DNA of 64,000 bases from Odontesthes bonariensis (lineage: Eukaryota > Chordata > Actinopteri > Atheriniformes > Atherinopsidae), in contig NC_134529.1 of assembly GCF_027942865.1 (NCBI RefSeq), positions 20,438,467 to 20,502,466 on the forward strand. Reading direction: 5' to 3'. Shown piece by piece: positions 24,573 to 36,765 of the stretch (the first letter of the stretch is position 1; every line of letters starts with the position of its first letter). The notes beneath the pieces are model-generated. The model did no database searches, was not told the DNA's origin, and was given only the letters and a program-made list of their open reading frames with translations. Made by a program: the position numbers and the translations under genes.

Positions 24573-25839
24573 AAACACAATTAAAACAATTATGTCTATC
24601 TATTGTCAGAAAATCATCATTTGGTATCATCAGCTCACGAGAAAGACACAGTCACTTTAGTCGTGGTGATGGGCTCCTACAATCTTCCAAGCTTGGAAGA
24701 CTTGTCACATGACAGGTACAAGCAGTACATTACAACGTCTACAATTTTATGTTGACGGCTATGTGTAGGAGAGACATTTCCTATAACATACAGTGTTTGT
24801 TCCAAGAATGAATAGTAGCACGCTGATGTGTTAAGGCATCACCTCAGTTTCTCTTAAGTTGCTCAACTACATGAGGTTTGTGTGCTCTATCTTCTCCCAG
24901 TGGATGAAATAAACACATATGTAATCATCCACTCACAGGGCAACGCCATGTAGAAGGCATGTCTCCTCCCCGTGTTGCTGAGAATAACCAGATTATTTTA
25001 TCTTGAGATACCAGCACCTAGAGCAACCTCCCCACTTCTCTGTCTCCATCTGTCTGACTCTCAAGCTATATAGCTCACCGTCTTCCTCTGTTCCCCCTCA
25101 CACTTTCAATAAAAATCATTATTAGGCTTCATAATGTTCGTAAAACTTGTGCACACATGTTGAGCATGTGTAGTTATACAGAAAATGGGATCTTCTGTTA
25201 TTGTCATTTAAGGTGTCACATGCTGTCAGTCAAAGTTTTTATGGACAATCTTTCAGGATGACGTGGAGATCATGCGATCAGGATGAGGGGTCTTCGTTGG
25301 AATAAGCAAAGTGTATTTGGCGAGAAGGCAGATTTCAGTAACAATTTGCAAGCAGAGACTTGAGATTTAGGAAATCTGATGTGCCTGTTATAAGGCTACT
25401 AAAACCACAGTCTGTTTTCAGTTTATTTGGTGAATATATAGAGTCAAGACAGATGAAAGTTTGATTGTTTTAATGATTTTTTTTCCTTTCATTAAAGTTT
25501 TCACATGTGTGATTAGGAAATGTAAAGCAATGACATTTGGTAAGAATTCAAATTTTTAGCTTACTCGTTGGGGCTTAACTCTTTGGCTTATATTACCTTT
25601 ATCCCTGATAAATATTGAACAGGCATGCTAATGATTCTGTGAGGCAGTACCTGTTGCATTTAGCTTTTAATTAAACCCAGGGAGGGGAGGAAAATCCCAC
25701 CCTTCCACTCTATGGCCATCATGGCTGTGAAAATACACACATTTCTCTCAGATAAAGAAAACATACAAAAATCTGGAAATTTGGTTTTGGACATGCTAGT
25801 TCTGTCTGGGAGTTTCATATTCGTCCACAGAGGACTTCA
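24573..25839. other. Intergenic DNA, no gene recognised
   Basis: Contains an 18-base perfect palindrome (separate entry). Around 25060-25130 a TATA-like word, a CT-rich stretch and AATAAA resemble the layout of a solo LTR, but no ends or target duplication could be found. Confidence 0.5.
24683..24700. repeat. Perfect 18-base palindrome
   Basis: TCTTCCAAGCTTGGAAGA reads identically on both strands and has no spacer. No known element end or binding-site consensus was recognised. Confidence 0.8.
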
Positions 25840-26770
25840 GCTGCACAAGATTCATTGTATCAGTATGATTCACAGAAACTAAAATTAATGAACAGGAACC
25901 TGTAACATGAGCTAGGCTGCACTGAGCGTGCATAACTTTCCCTGAAACTCAAACTGTGAAAGGTTTGGCTTTTTTGTTGATATGTAGCATTTAGCCTTAC
26001 CAGTTATCTTCCCTTGCCATTGACTCTTGTTTGACACTGAGACTGATGTTTGGGCAACGCTGACAGGTGTGAACACAGACCCCGGTGTCACTGCGTTGGC
26101 ATCAGCTAACGTGCTAATGTAGAAGGGACAAGCCTGTAGGCTATGACATGATGGGATGGCATGACATTGTGTTCTACTGGCTGATTTGGACCACAGTTTC
26201 TGATGAGCATATTTTTGTTTTTTTAGATAATAAGGCTTTTTTTTTATTATTTTTAAATTGACAGTGACGTTAGCTCCACAAAGCTGGACTGAGAGTGAAC
26301 TTCAGCTGTCTTTATGACAGTTAAAAATGACCAACCTTCTCTTTTTGTCTGCGAGTTGTTGCTGTCAGTTTCAGAGCTTGCACGTGAGACGTTACAGTCG
26401 TCAAACAGAAACACTGAGCTGTGCTCTCTCTTGTTGCCTAGACTGCAGCACCCTCCTTGTTTTCTCACCTGTGCCAAATGAAGCAAACATACGATAAAAA
26501 CCCATGAGAATTGCAGAATCTTTTGATGCTAGAGTGAACACTGATCAAACAGTTTCCTGTTGCACTCAAAAGCTAGATGCTAGCGGTTGTTTATGTTTCT
26601 TTTTAATGCAAACAAAAATGCAAACTAATGCTTTTTTCTTTTTTGTCAACAGCATATGACATGAATCTATGGTCTATACTCATCTACAGACATTGGGTAG
26701 CACTGGAAGTGATTAAACTGGTTGACCTTGAACACAGAAAATAGTGCCTGTATAGGTAACCGACAGCATC
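25840..26770 (+). repeat. Unclassified dispersed repeat, copy 2
   Basis: Blocks at 25846-26045 and 26692-26757 align by eye with 6865-7090 and 7325-7390 in the same order and orientation. The sequence between them (about 26050-26690) aligns poorly with copy 1, so this copy is either diverged or has taken insertions. No coding capacity was seen. Confidence 0.45.
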
Positions 26771-28975
26771 TGTTGTGGCCATTTATGTTTTAGTTCTATC
26801 AATTTAGTTTTCTTTGGGCAGTTAGAATATACTTTAGTTACTTTGGAATCAAAATCTGTAATTAATTTTTACATTTGAAATTGTTTAGATTATTTTGGTA
26901 ACTTTTAGACCCTCCCATTAATTAAAGGGATTAAGAACACACTTTTTGTGAAGACGGGAGGTTTTGGTAAAATTATTTTTTTGACCACTTTTTGAGCTTG
27001 TAAAATCTGATTAAGTTAACTTTCGTTTTTCATCTAAGTTGTAAGAGATGTTTAGTTATTGTTTTGTTCATATTCTTTGTTGGAAATAAACTACATATAT
27101 TTTTTAAACAATCAAGTAGGAAGTGCGTGCAAGAATTAAACCACCTGTTGCCACCCACGGCCTTTCTTAGAAAATGTTTGGAAACTTAGAAGGCCGCGAC
27201 AGCATCCTTTGAGTCAGACTATTTCTTGACTAACATGAAGCATTTCCCTGATACTGATCATACATATTTTCTTTGTTTCTAATGCGGCCATCTCACTTTC
27301 TAACTCAAACTACCATAAATATGCTTTGTCAGTCCCCATACTGTATTGTTTTCATTGTCGTCCCTGTTTTATTTTCTCATATGTAATGCTATTATTTTCC
27401 ACGAAAAACACGGACTTTTGTCTGCAAAGAATATACGGGTGAAATCGAGGCGAAACGTATATACAATTTCGAAAACCTACACACTATCTCACACACACAA
27501 GGAGATGGGAGAAGCCAGTTTCAGATAAATGAAGAGACTCATTATCAAATTTATGAGCCCTGGAGTCGCCAGGCCCCATCATTCTGCTGCTATGAGACAA
27601 GTAATGAAAGAAATGCTGATGGGGAGACTGAGAGAGGCAGAGGAAGGATGAAGGGAGGATGAGGAGAAGATGAAGGCAAAGAAGGACCTCTGTGATAAAG
27701 ACATTATTAATGGTTTCATCTTTTTACCAGGGTTTGTTTTTCTCTTCCTTCTCCCTTTCTCTCACAAACACACACACAGCCAGCTGCCCTTTCCTCTGTG
27801 TGTTTTCTTAAGACACTGATACTCCATGCTTCAAAGACTAGACGTGAACTTTTGCCATGTAAATACAGCAAGCTTGTATTCAAGCTCACATGAGTACACA
27901 TGCTCTCCCTTTCTTTCAGTCCTCTTTTGTGTTTTTTTTCTATGCCTCTAGGTCTCTGTAACAACCTCAGTGGAGCAGAGGAACTGGTTCTAAAATATCC
28001 TAGTCTTAGTTATCATATTTGCGCACACACACATCCGCAAAGAAGCGCACATTCAAATACACATAAGAACACACTGACTCACTTTCCCGCTGTATCCATA
28101 GCGGAGGCCAAGAAAACAGCTCTTCTGGGGAAGAGTGTTGGACAGGAGCTTGCAGCCCACAACTGTACACCGCCTGTGTGGAAGGATCAAGCTGCGGCAT
28201 ACGGTTAAAAATGAAGGTGTTCTAAAGAAACAATTCAGTGGGCTCATAAATATCAGTTAAAAGCTTGAATTGATGTCAGAATTTGAATTCTTGGTCAAGG
28301 GCTTTGTGCCTGGTTGTGTTGTCAGGTGCCAGTAAAACTCCTAAGGCTGCTTCAAAGCTTTGGAGTATTAAAATGGACTGCCAGAGAAATTCCCAGGAAC
28401 ATATTTTGTGCTTGCACTATTAGAGAGAATGGCCCCATGTTGCGAGCATGTGTGCAGGTTTGTGATTAGTGAGTAGGGTCTTTATGATGGAACACATGAT
28501 GATGTTTGTGACTTCATAAATATACGACTATCTGTGCTATCTGTGTGTCCAGCAACACTCACGCTTGCAGTAAGTGACAAACAATGCTCTTGACTGCTAT
28601 CAGACCAGATCCTGAACCCAGAAGCTGTGACAGAGACACACAACAGACACCCTGTTTGTCTTTTCTCACCCACTCTGACACTTATAGCCCTGATAAGAGC
28701 CAGCAGGAACATATGATATGACAAGCACACATTTAACTTTTAACACTCGCACCAGCTGAGATGGATGAGACTGGCATCATCAGGTGTGAAAGTGGTCAGC
28801 ATTGCTAATGCCAGCACATTACCACGAGGCTGTGATGGCTATTTGTTTAAAGTTTCAAACAACTGTGGCGTGGTATGACTTTTGCTCTGTGTGTATCTGT
28901 GTGTGGAGGAAGTATATACAGCTTTCACTTAAGATACTTTAAAACACTGTTAAAGTGTAAAAAAACCCTGTAAAA
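26771..28975. other. Intergenic DNA, no gene recognised
   Basis: Purine-rich at about 27595-27690 and CA-rich at 27764-27778 and 28023-28080. Frames of up to 102 codons here are low-complexity or unrecognised. Confidence 0.6.
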
Positions 28976-29575
28976 CCTCAGGTCCTGTCAGTATCCTATG
29001 CAGTAACTTAATTGCTCCTTGGACTGTGCTCTTCTGAAAGATCTCTGACGTTGTCATTTGGATCTGTTGGAGCCACTCTCCTAATTTGAGGGTGATGACG
29101 CCACTGTTTCTATCACTTCCTTCACTTTTTCAACTTCCTTCTTTCAACCCTAACTATTTTTTGAGCTTCTCGTGGTCCTTCTTCTTGATGTTGCTGTAGT
29201 TTGGGATTGATACATCTATCACTACTCCCTTTTTATGTAACTTCATGTAACGTCAATCACCTCAATGTCCTGTCTGTTATCCATCGCCAATTTATTAGTC
29301 TGGATCTCCCATAGGATCTTAGCTCTGTCATTCATTCCACATAATTATTGGCGGTATCTCCCACTTTGACTTCCAAGCCATACCCTGTACAGATGTCCCT
29401 GTACACAATGACAGCCACGTGGCTATGGCATTCCACGTATGTTGTACCTGCCTGCATCTTAGACTGCCTTGGAGGTCTCTTTGCATAACCTGCACTTGGG
29501 GTCCTGTCTGGTGTGATAAACCCTGGCCTCTTTTGCTCTTCTGCTCAGCACAGGTTCTCTGCTGTCATAATTAAC
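28976..29575 (-). mobile_element. Decayed LINE with restriction-like endonuclease, C-terminal part
   Basis: Read on the minus strand in pieces and different frames, the sequence shows the following in order. First come KCRLCKE, the first half of a CCHC zinc finger (near 29476-29500), then KMQAGTTYVECHSHVAVIVY, then AKILWEIQTNKLAMDNRQDI. VIDVSIPN follows at 29199-29222, the acidic strand of the endonuclease core, and then the C-terminus KLGEWLQQI...FQKSTVQGAIKLL. This order is that of R2-like non-LTR elements, with a CCHC finger followed by a PD-(D/E)xK-type endonuclease. The His and last Cys of the finger are lost in a deletion, and several stops and frameshifts make it non-functional. It differs clearly from the element at 42-44 kb, so two lineages are present. 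Confidence 0.75.
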
Positions 29576-30355
29576 AGTTATTTTGTACTGAAATGCAAGA
29601 CAAATCGTTATCTTTGAAAACATTTTGTATAGACAATGAATCAGCTCAAATAGTGACTAACTGGCAAAACAAACAGCACAATCTCATACGCCTAATAGAC
29701 ATTTAAAAGACAAACCAGGAACTGTGTGCAAAATCTGGTCAGCTCAAAGGCAGATTAAATCATACTTGGTGGCAGTGGATGACACTGGTGTCTAGCACAG
29801 CAGTCTGCGCCAAGTCCAAAACAAACTTGAACTTCCATTTCAAACTATCTACTGTGCTGTGCATCCTCTTTTTGGTCTTATTAGTGAAAGTGTCTGCGAA
29901 CCATTATAAAAATGCATGAGGTTGTATAGATTAGCAAGTGCTCTGTTTTAAGAATTCTCTCATTTATCAAAGTGCTTCAAAACACTTGTGTCAACTAGTG
30001 CACCTCTATTCGTGACAACGTTTCCTGTGCTTTGCTCAAACAAACTTTTTATAATGCTGGATTCGGTGGAATCGGTGGGGTGAAGACATCGCACACCCCA
30101 TGTGATTTCTGGCACTCTCCTTAGAGATCTGGTTAAGCATCAGGTTAGGACCCACTTATGTAAACAACAGTTCTTAATGTTAACTTAATGGTAACACATA
30201 GAGTAATGGGTCAGTTGGGAAGTGGCTTATTGTGACACGGACCGTTGCGACACTCTGCGAGATCGTCAGTTTGGGACACTGTTCTTAACAGTTATTGTAC
30301 TTGTCTTACTTCCCCCCTCTCACAATTCCTTTCTTTTCTACTGCACTCTCACCCA
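29576..30355. other. Intergenic DNA, nothing recognised
   Basis: No gene, RNA or repeat could be identified. Confidence 0.55.
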
Positions 30356-30510
30356 CAGATGGTTTGGGTTAGGAGTTGAAAGTGCATGGTTAGGCTTGGA
30401 ATTGGTCTGGTTGCATGGTTAGAATAGGAATTAATATACATGGTTAGGTCTACAAGTTACAAATACATGGTTGAGCAGTTTAAATAGTATACATGATTAC
30501 GGGTTACACA
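30356..30510 (+). repeat. Degenerate minisatellite, 25-29 base unit
   Basis: Units beginning CATGGTTAG or a variant start at 30385, 30414, 30439, 30466 and 30492, with a related unit (GATGGTTTGGGTTAGG) just upstream. About six diverged copies are visible. Confidence 0.65.
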
Positions 30511-31837
30511 TTTTGATATTTATGCATTTATGTTTCCTCCCATGTTGTGTGAACTCTGCCGAAAGCAACAGCCTTGAAATACGTTACTGTCTTACAATTT
30601 ACAGCCATGGATTATAACATCACTACATTTCGGACGAGTGGACTCATGTATGCATTGGGCATATAATCTACAGAGGAAATACAATGTAATTGTGACTCAT
30701 CAGCTCCCCTCACCATGTTAAAGGTGTGATTACAAGAGGGAAATGATTACAAAAATATGCTAATGATTGAAATTGATCTAACTTAGAATAACATCTTTTA
30801 ATGTTCCCTATTCTGAAAGAAGTCTTTCTTTGATTTTGCATTGTTCGCTATTCCAATCTTAAAATCGTGCATAATATTACTTGATGACTTGTGAGTATAT
30901 CTTGAAAGTTTGGGTTGAACATTTTGGTAATTTTACAGTTGCCTCTAACAGAGTGACAAAGTCCTGCAGAACTGAGCGCTCTTCATGGGTGCTCGGCACT
31001 GTACTGCGGTGAACATTCATCAAATTTTCCTCTGTGAGGGCACTGAAGAGGCTCTAATGCACCACCAAATCCCTGATCCCTCACTGGCTTCCCACCACCC
31101 CTCATGTCAGCACGAGTGTTCTGATAGCGTTGATGCTGGCGATTCAATTTAGGACTCTGTTGAAGAGAACTGGGAACTGGGAAGCAATGAAATGTTATAC
31201 TTTTAAACTTTAAGTCAGGATTCTCAGCAAACAGACCCTGATATTTTGTCCCTTAGCGAAGCACTAATGCTAATCTTCAAGTGAAAAATTTGATTTCATT
31301 ATCATTTCAGTATAATTTGGATTCATGACATTGTTATGGGAAAGTTTATGGGAAACTGTGTAGACCATGAAAGGTCACTCCGGTCCATGTTTCGAACCCA
31401 GAGGGACATTGGCATGTTTCCGCTGTACCTTTAAGTGTGTGTGTTTGAGTTCCCATGCATGCACCATGTGCTGGTCCGGCCATGTGGGTGTTGTCTGATG
31501 ACCAGCTGATGGTGCTTATAGCAGAATTTCCCCCCTTGAGAGCTTTTGCTGCACACTGTAAATCTTACTAATAAGGGCCCGGGCCCCTGGCAAACCCCTT
31601 CTGTTTTGCCATTAGGCGATAAATAACAGCGGCCAACTGAAAGCAACTGGACAGACCCAACTACAAAGAGCAATCCCAGAAGTAAGGGCTAATAACTGTG
31701 GATATCAAGGACTCAGCATACACTTTATGATATCAGAGAAAGGAAAGCTATAAAGAAGATAAATGTGTGTATTTGTCTCTGTAAATTTGTGTAATTAAAA
31801 GGTCATAGATAGGATAAATGTTGGAAGAAGGGGGGGT
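30511..31837. other. Intergenic DNA, nothing recognised
   Basis: Contains the palindrome GGGCCCGGGCCC near 31576. No coding or repeat identity was found. Confidence 0.55.
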
Positions 31838-31995
31838 GGCAGCTTGTCTGCCGCCGTCAAAGTTTGCCCATGTTTGTTTTAATGAAGATCTGGTTATTTT
31901 CTGTGTTTCCAAGGTAACGACTGATTGCTCACGGAGACAGCCGTCTGACAGAGTGTTCTCACCCCCGCAAGCTCATTAATTACACACGTAAACAC
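31838..31995. promoter_or_regulatory. Candidate enhancer-like block with clustered motifs
   Basis: Within 130 bases there are a TCF/LEF-type word (TCAAAG, 31857-31862), a forkhead-type word (TGTTTGTTTT, 31871-31880), an RFX X-box (GTTTCCAAGGTAAC, 31905-31918) and a homeodomain word (TCATTAATTA, 31973-31982). Short motifs occur by chance, and conservation cannot be assessed here. Confidence 0.25.
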
Positions 31996-34900
31996 GCGCG
32001 CACACAAGTGCACACTTATCGCTTATCTTCTCTGCATATGAGGTTTGAAGTAATACACAGCTCTTGAAGGACTGGGAGGAGGAGAAAGGGGTGATAGGAA
32101 GGTAGAGGGGGAACAGATAGAAGAAGGGGGGTGGATGGGGGGGCATGAGAGGAGGAGGTGTCTGGCTGGAGAACTGTTGAGTTGCTGTTACAAATGACTT
32201 TCAGGTTTAGAGGAAGTGGCAGGGGGTCAGTATCATAACCTATGATCCCAACTTGTAAGTTGTTTTTTATACTCCATTGACATCCATCAGTGGGATGATT
32301 AACAAAATGTTCAATCCGGTTAGTCCTGTCTGAGTTCTTTATGCTTTGTTAGAATTTTTTTCCGAGTCAGATTGTAACTCGACACTTATGAGTTAACCCT
32401 GTTGCAAAAACAGAAACTGCATGCGGTGAGTTTCAAATCTGGGAGGGCCGGGTGACGATGAGGTCTACTCGCTGAGGAAGTTTTTAGGAGGAAGGTGAGC
32501 TCATGGTCCATCTCCAGTTTCCTGGTCTGCTCAGAGTTGCTTTGCCACATAAAGAGTAATTAAACCCTTCCTGTGTGCCCCTACATAGCATGGAGGAAAG
32601 GTTTTTATTAAATTATGCAGGACTCCTGTGTTTTTGTTAACATGCACCATAGAGCTGACGGTTAAAGGTAAAAACACTGCGTTGAATGTTCTGCGTGTTT
32701 CAAATGGATGATGTAAAGCAAACAAAGCATTTCTTTCTGGTGGACCATGCTCGCATGTTATTTGCATCGCTAAAACATATCAATACATTTTTAGGAAAAA
32801 AAAAAAAAAAAACACCAATTCAGCCATAGATATTCTTTATTTTAAAACCTTTTTACAACACGCCACTTCTGCTTCAGAAAGCCGTTGAGTTTGTCACCGC
32901 ACTTTCTCAACCACGGAACGTCCACGGAACGTCCACGAAGTGACGCAGTCCGTTCCAACCCAGTTCGTTGGAACGCTTTATGCGGTTTGTAGATCCACAA
33001 TACAGGCTTTGCTTGAACTGCAATGACATTTTTGAGGTTTCAGTTGTTTCAAATGGAAAAAAAAGAAAAAAAAGAAGCTCTTCTCAAAGGTCCCTTTTGA
33101 GTAGCTTGTAGCTTTAGCTCGCCTTTCGGGAAATCCTCTGGCTCTACGAACTGAGAGAGCTCTGACTGTCGTCTGCGGAAGGGGAGATAAGTGTTTCACA
33201 CAACTCAACTTAAAACAAAACTGAAACAGCTGTTTGAAGTCCAGCAATAATCTTTTCAGTAACTGATAACAACAACAACAACAAAAAGAACAAAAGCCCT
33301 GAATAGTAGGCAACAGCAGGTGCTTTTCGGTCAAACCCTTAGGGCTTTGATGGAAGGCAACCGGACTTCCCTTCTTGGTTCTTGAAGACGTTTCACTCAT
33401 AATCCGAAAGGTTTTTCCCACGCAGCTTCTGCATTTTGGCTTAGTGTTTTTTGTGAAATAAAATATGACACGGTGCAATATGTCATGTTTTGTTGTTCAT
33501 TTCAGGTTTTATTCACCTCATTTTATAATCTGGTCACGACCAAAAGATTTTCTTCATGCCCTAATATGTCTAATCTTGACTATATATGCACAAACAATGT
33601 ACTGAAAATGATTTAAACCCATGAAACAAACATACAGAAGAGGACAAATCACCCACCAATTCTGCAATCTCGCAGTCCACTTACATACGTAAAATGAAAT
33701 ACACTGACTCATTAGAGTTTGATAACTCCACCAGCAAAAGCTTTGTTAAACCAAAATTCAGCTCATATATTATTACTACAGTTCAATCTTTTGGTGTCTT
33801 CTGCTGTCGCCGTCACTTAAAACAAAATATTATGTTTGTTAAAGCTTTGACTCATGAAAATATTGTTTTCTGAACTTCTTAAAGGAAGAGAGACCCATGT
33901 TTTCCTTACGCACATCGTTACTCTCTTCTCTCTGTCTCACAATTTGCAACCTGACCCCGAAGGCTCACACATACACACTCGTGCACATACACACACAATG
34001 ATGTATGTATGAATAATAAGGTGTTAATTCTGGAGGTGTTGCCAACACGCTGTCACTCCCCCTGAATGCACCCTCATAGAGCTCTTGTTCGGAACTACCA
34101 TTCATTTCCTCTTTTGTTCCATCCCTTGCATACCCCAGAATAGGTGGTTTGGTTTGTCTAGTCACAACTTCTGCTGGCTTTGTAGCGAACAGTCATAGCC
34201 TGCTCTTACACATAACAAAAAGGGCACGCTGTCCCTGTAAGAAGTCTTGTAAAAATGAGGATTCTCTCAGGAGTGCGTGGCCGAGAGCTCGTGTGTTTGT
34301 GTGTTTACACCAGTTATCAAGGCTTCCCAGTGTCACCTCTATGGCTCACTGGCCCACTGCTGCAACAAACTCACGGCATCTGCCCTAACTTGTGATTACG
34401 TGGAGTGTTTTTGGAGTCCTAATTCTCTCGGTGGTTACGGGGTGTTACTTTTCACTTGTGTCAATGTGCGTTTCCTGCTTTTTCAGATACAGATGTCTCG
34501 GATTTGGGGCTTTCTCCTTTCAACACCTTCTCTCCCTGGCTGATGACAACTGATAACGCTCCCCACTAGCTCATTTGGGCTTTCTCTCTCTCTCCCACCC
34601 CCCTCCTCCTTCACTCTGCCTCTGCGATAAGCGATGTCGATGTTTACCCCCAGATAACTGTATTTTGACTGCCTATGTGCCCCTATGCCAGTAGTGCGTG
34701 CATGTGTGTGTGTGTGTTTGTCAGGGAGGTTGCTGACAGATGTGGACAACAGGGCAACAGCAGCCCAAAGAGTGCTGATCAGGGGGTAAGAGGTACTTGA
34801 AGTTGTGTTAGAGCGCGCGTGTGTGTTTATGACAGTAATGGGCTGCTCAGACTACACCTCTTTTGATCCCACCACGCTACCTCACTTAGCACCTCTGCAT

Positions 34901-35964
34901 GTTAGGAAGTGTCGCACACAGAAATCCGCTTTCTGAACTTGATAATGAGAGACCTTAGACCTTTGGTCAAAGTGGAGGTTTTTAGCCTGGACCCTTACAG
35001 GAGCACAAATAGAAATGGCCACATTTTCCACACGTCCTTGTGTTTTTGGACATCTTGTCGAGTTCATGATCATTTTTTTCAAGAAAAACTTTACAGCAAA
35101 CACATATAGCACAACTAAATATGGTACCCACAGCATCTACTCCATGTGTATGTCTTTGTGTGTGGACGTGTGTGTGCATGTGCTCCACATCAATGCACAT
35201 TTATGTAGCAACTTGGCAAAGAAGTTCTTGCATTTTATTAGCTTCTGTCTTAGCATCTGTTAGATGTTTGGTGTGTTATATTTAGCATTAACATCCCTAT
35301 GTCTGAAATTAGTCGGGCCAGGATGGGTCTAATTCTGGGAAATACATGCTAAAATAAGATCCACATAAAACACATTCTCTGGTTTCCGCTCGCCTGGCTC
35401 TCTCTGATCACCCTGCTGTAACCTGCTAATCACAAGCAGCATGGCAGAATGCTGGTCCCAGCCCACTATGTTTAGTGTTTACAAGGCTTCAACACGGCCC
35501 TGTTTAGACATGCCATACTCATATAGGCAAAGAGACAACAGATGCAAATGCACACATAGACATACACACTTTTTTTGGAAAATGTATCCATCTGCGCAGC
35601 CCACATGCAAACAGCATACACGAACTGTATGTTGGCGTAGTTGGATTTTAAGTAAAGAGTAAGTAGATTTAAATTAGAGTGTCATTTTATTATTCCAAGT
35701 TACCAAACAACTTGGGAACCATCATTATCCTCAGTTTTAGATACCATATGCAGCCCCACTAACAAAAAAACAAGATTGGATCTTGACTGTATCGTTGTTG
35801 CATTTTCAGTTTATAAAATAATTTGTTACGGTCGATCCATCTCCTCCTCAGTCTCTCCGAGTAGTTTGTGACAAAAGAAGTCTTAGGTTAGAGCATATGT
35901 AGGAAGAATATTCTGCAAAACTGTAAACTCTGCTTCAGTTTTGATCATTTGTAAATTGATGTAA
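31996..35964. other. Intergenic DNA, no gene recognised
   Basis: Holds a purine-rich, G-rich stretch at 32068-32160, a poly-A run at 32797-32814, a short tandem duplication of CCACGGAACGT near 32911-32935 with an adjacent hairpin (CGTTCCAAC/GTTGGAACG, about 32951-32975), and an AAC array near 33270-33285. A 166-codon minus frame at 32978-33478 crosses these tracts and has no domain. TG-rich runs occur near 34700 and 35160. Confidence 0.6.
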
Positions 35965-36765
35965 ATAATTCATCCTGTGTACTTGGAGAAGGCACACGAC
36001 TATATGCCATGTGTCCTGTGGGAGATGCTTAGAGAATATTGGGTACTGGGCCCTTTGCTTCCGGCCAGGACTATCACCTATCAGCCTATAATTACAGATT
36101 TGCTTTTTGCAGACGATGTGGTTCTGTTGACCTCATCAAGCAAAGACCTCTGGCAGGGATAGGACAGTATCAAACTCTGCGGCTAAGGTTCTCAGTCGGA
36201 AAAGGGATGATTGGCCACTCTAGGCTGTAAGTGAGTTGCTTCCTCAAGTGGAGGAGGTAGAATGGGAGATTGACAGGTCGACAGTATATGTCACAATGAG
36301 GGGAAAGTCGAGCTGAAAGGTGAAGCTGTCAAGAACCAGCTGATCGACATTCAAACCCTCACCTATGGTCCATGTGTAGTGACCAAAAGAATGGGATCAC
36401 AAAAACAAGCAGACAAAATGAGCTTCTTCAAAGTGAGTCTAGGCTCATCCTTGGGAATAGGACAAGAATCTCAGTTATTTTGTAGGGTCCCAGAGTAAAG
36501 TCACTCCGCATTAAGTCAGTTGAGGTGATTTGATCATCTGGTCAGGATGCCTTCTAGATGCCTCGAAGAGGAGGTTTTTGGGACGAGTCTCATTGGTAAA
36601 AGGCCTCTGCAAAGACCCAGGACTGGAGAGATTATATCTGTTGACTAGTTTAAGGAAGCTTAGGTTTCGAACTTAAAGAGCTTGAGGAAGTGGCTAGAGA
36701 GATAGAGGTTTAGGCATCTTTTCTCAGACTGTTGCCCCAACGACCAAGTGACAGAAAACATGCGT
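35965..36765 (+). mobile_element. Decayed RTE/Rex-like LINE reverse transcriptase
   Basis: The opening block reads LEKAHDYMPCVLWEMLREYW, the conserved start of a LINE reverse transcriptase palm. At 36106-36117 the catalytic motif FADD is intact within LLFADDVVLLTSSSKDLWQ. Further downstream, in shifting frames, come words such as EVI, SSGQDAF, RRGGF, DWRDYI and ELEEVAREIEV. These correspond to the C-terminal segment seen in the fragment at 44.3-46.2 kb, so both probably belong to one family. Many stops, frameshifts and a deletion between palm and C-terminus make it an old, dead copy. I place it near RTE/Rex types, but the clade is uncertain. Confidence 0.75.

Noticed and set aside
24760..25140. 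Possible solo LTR (TATA-like word, CT-rich stretch, AATAAA)
   Set aside because: No TG...CA ends, primer-binding site or target duplication could be found.
32068..32160. Possible G-quadruplex in a G-rich stretch
   Set aside because: The G runs are separated by loops longer than the usual seven-base limit, so no canonical four-run motif is present.
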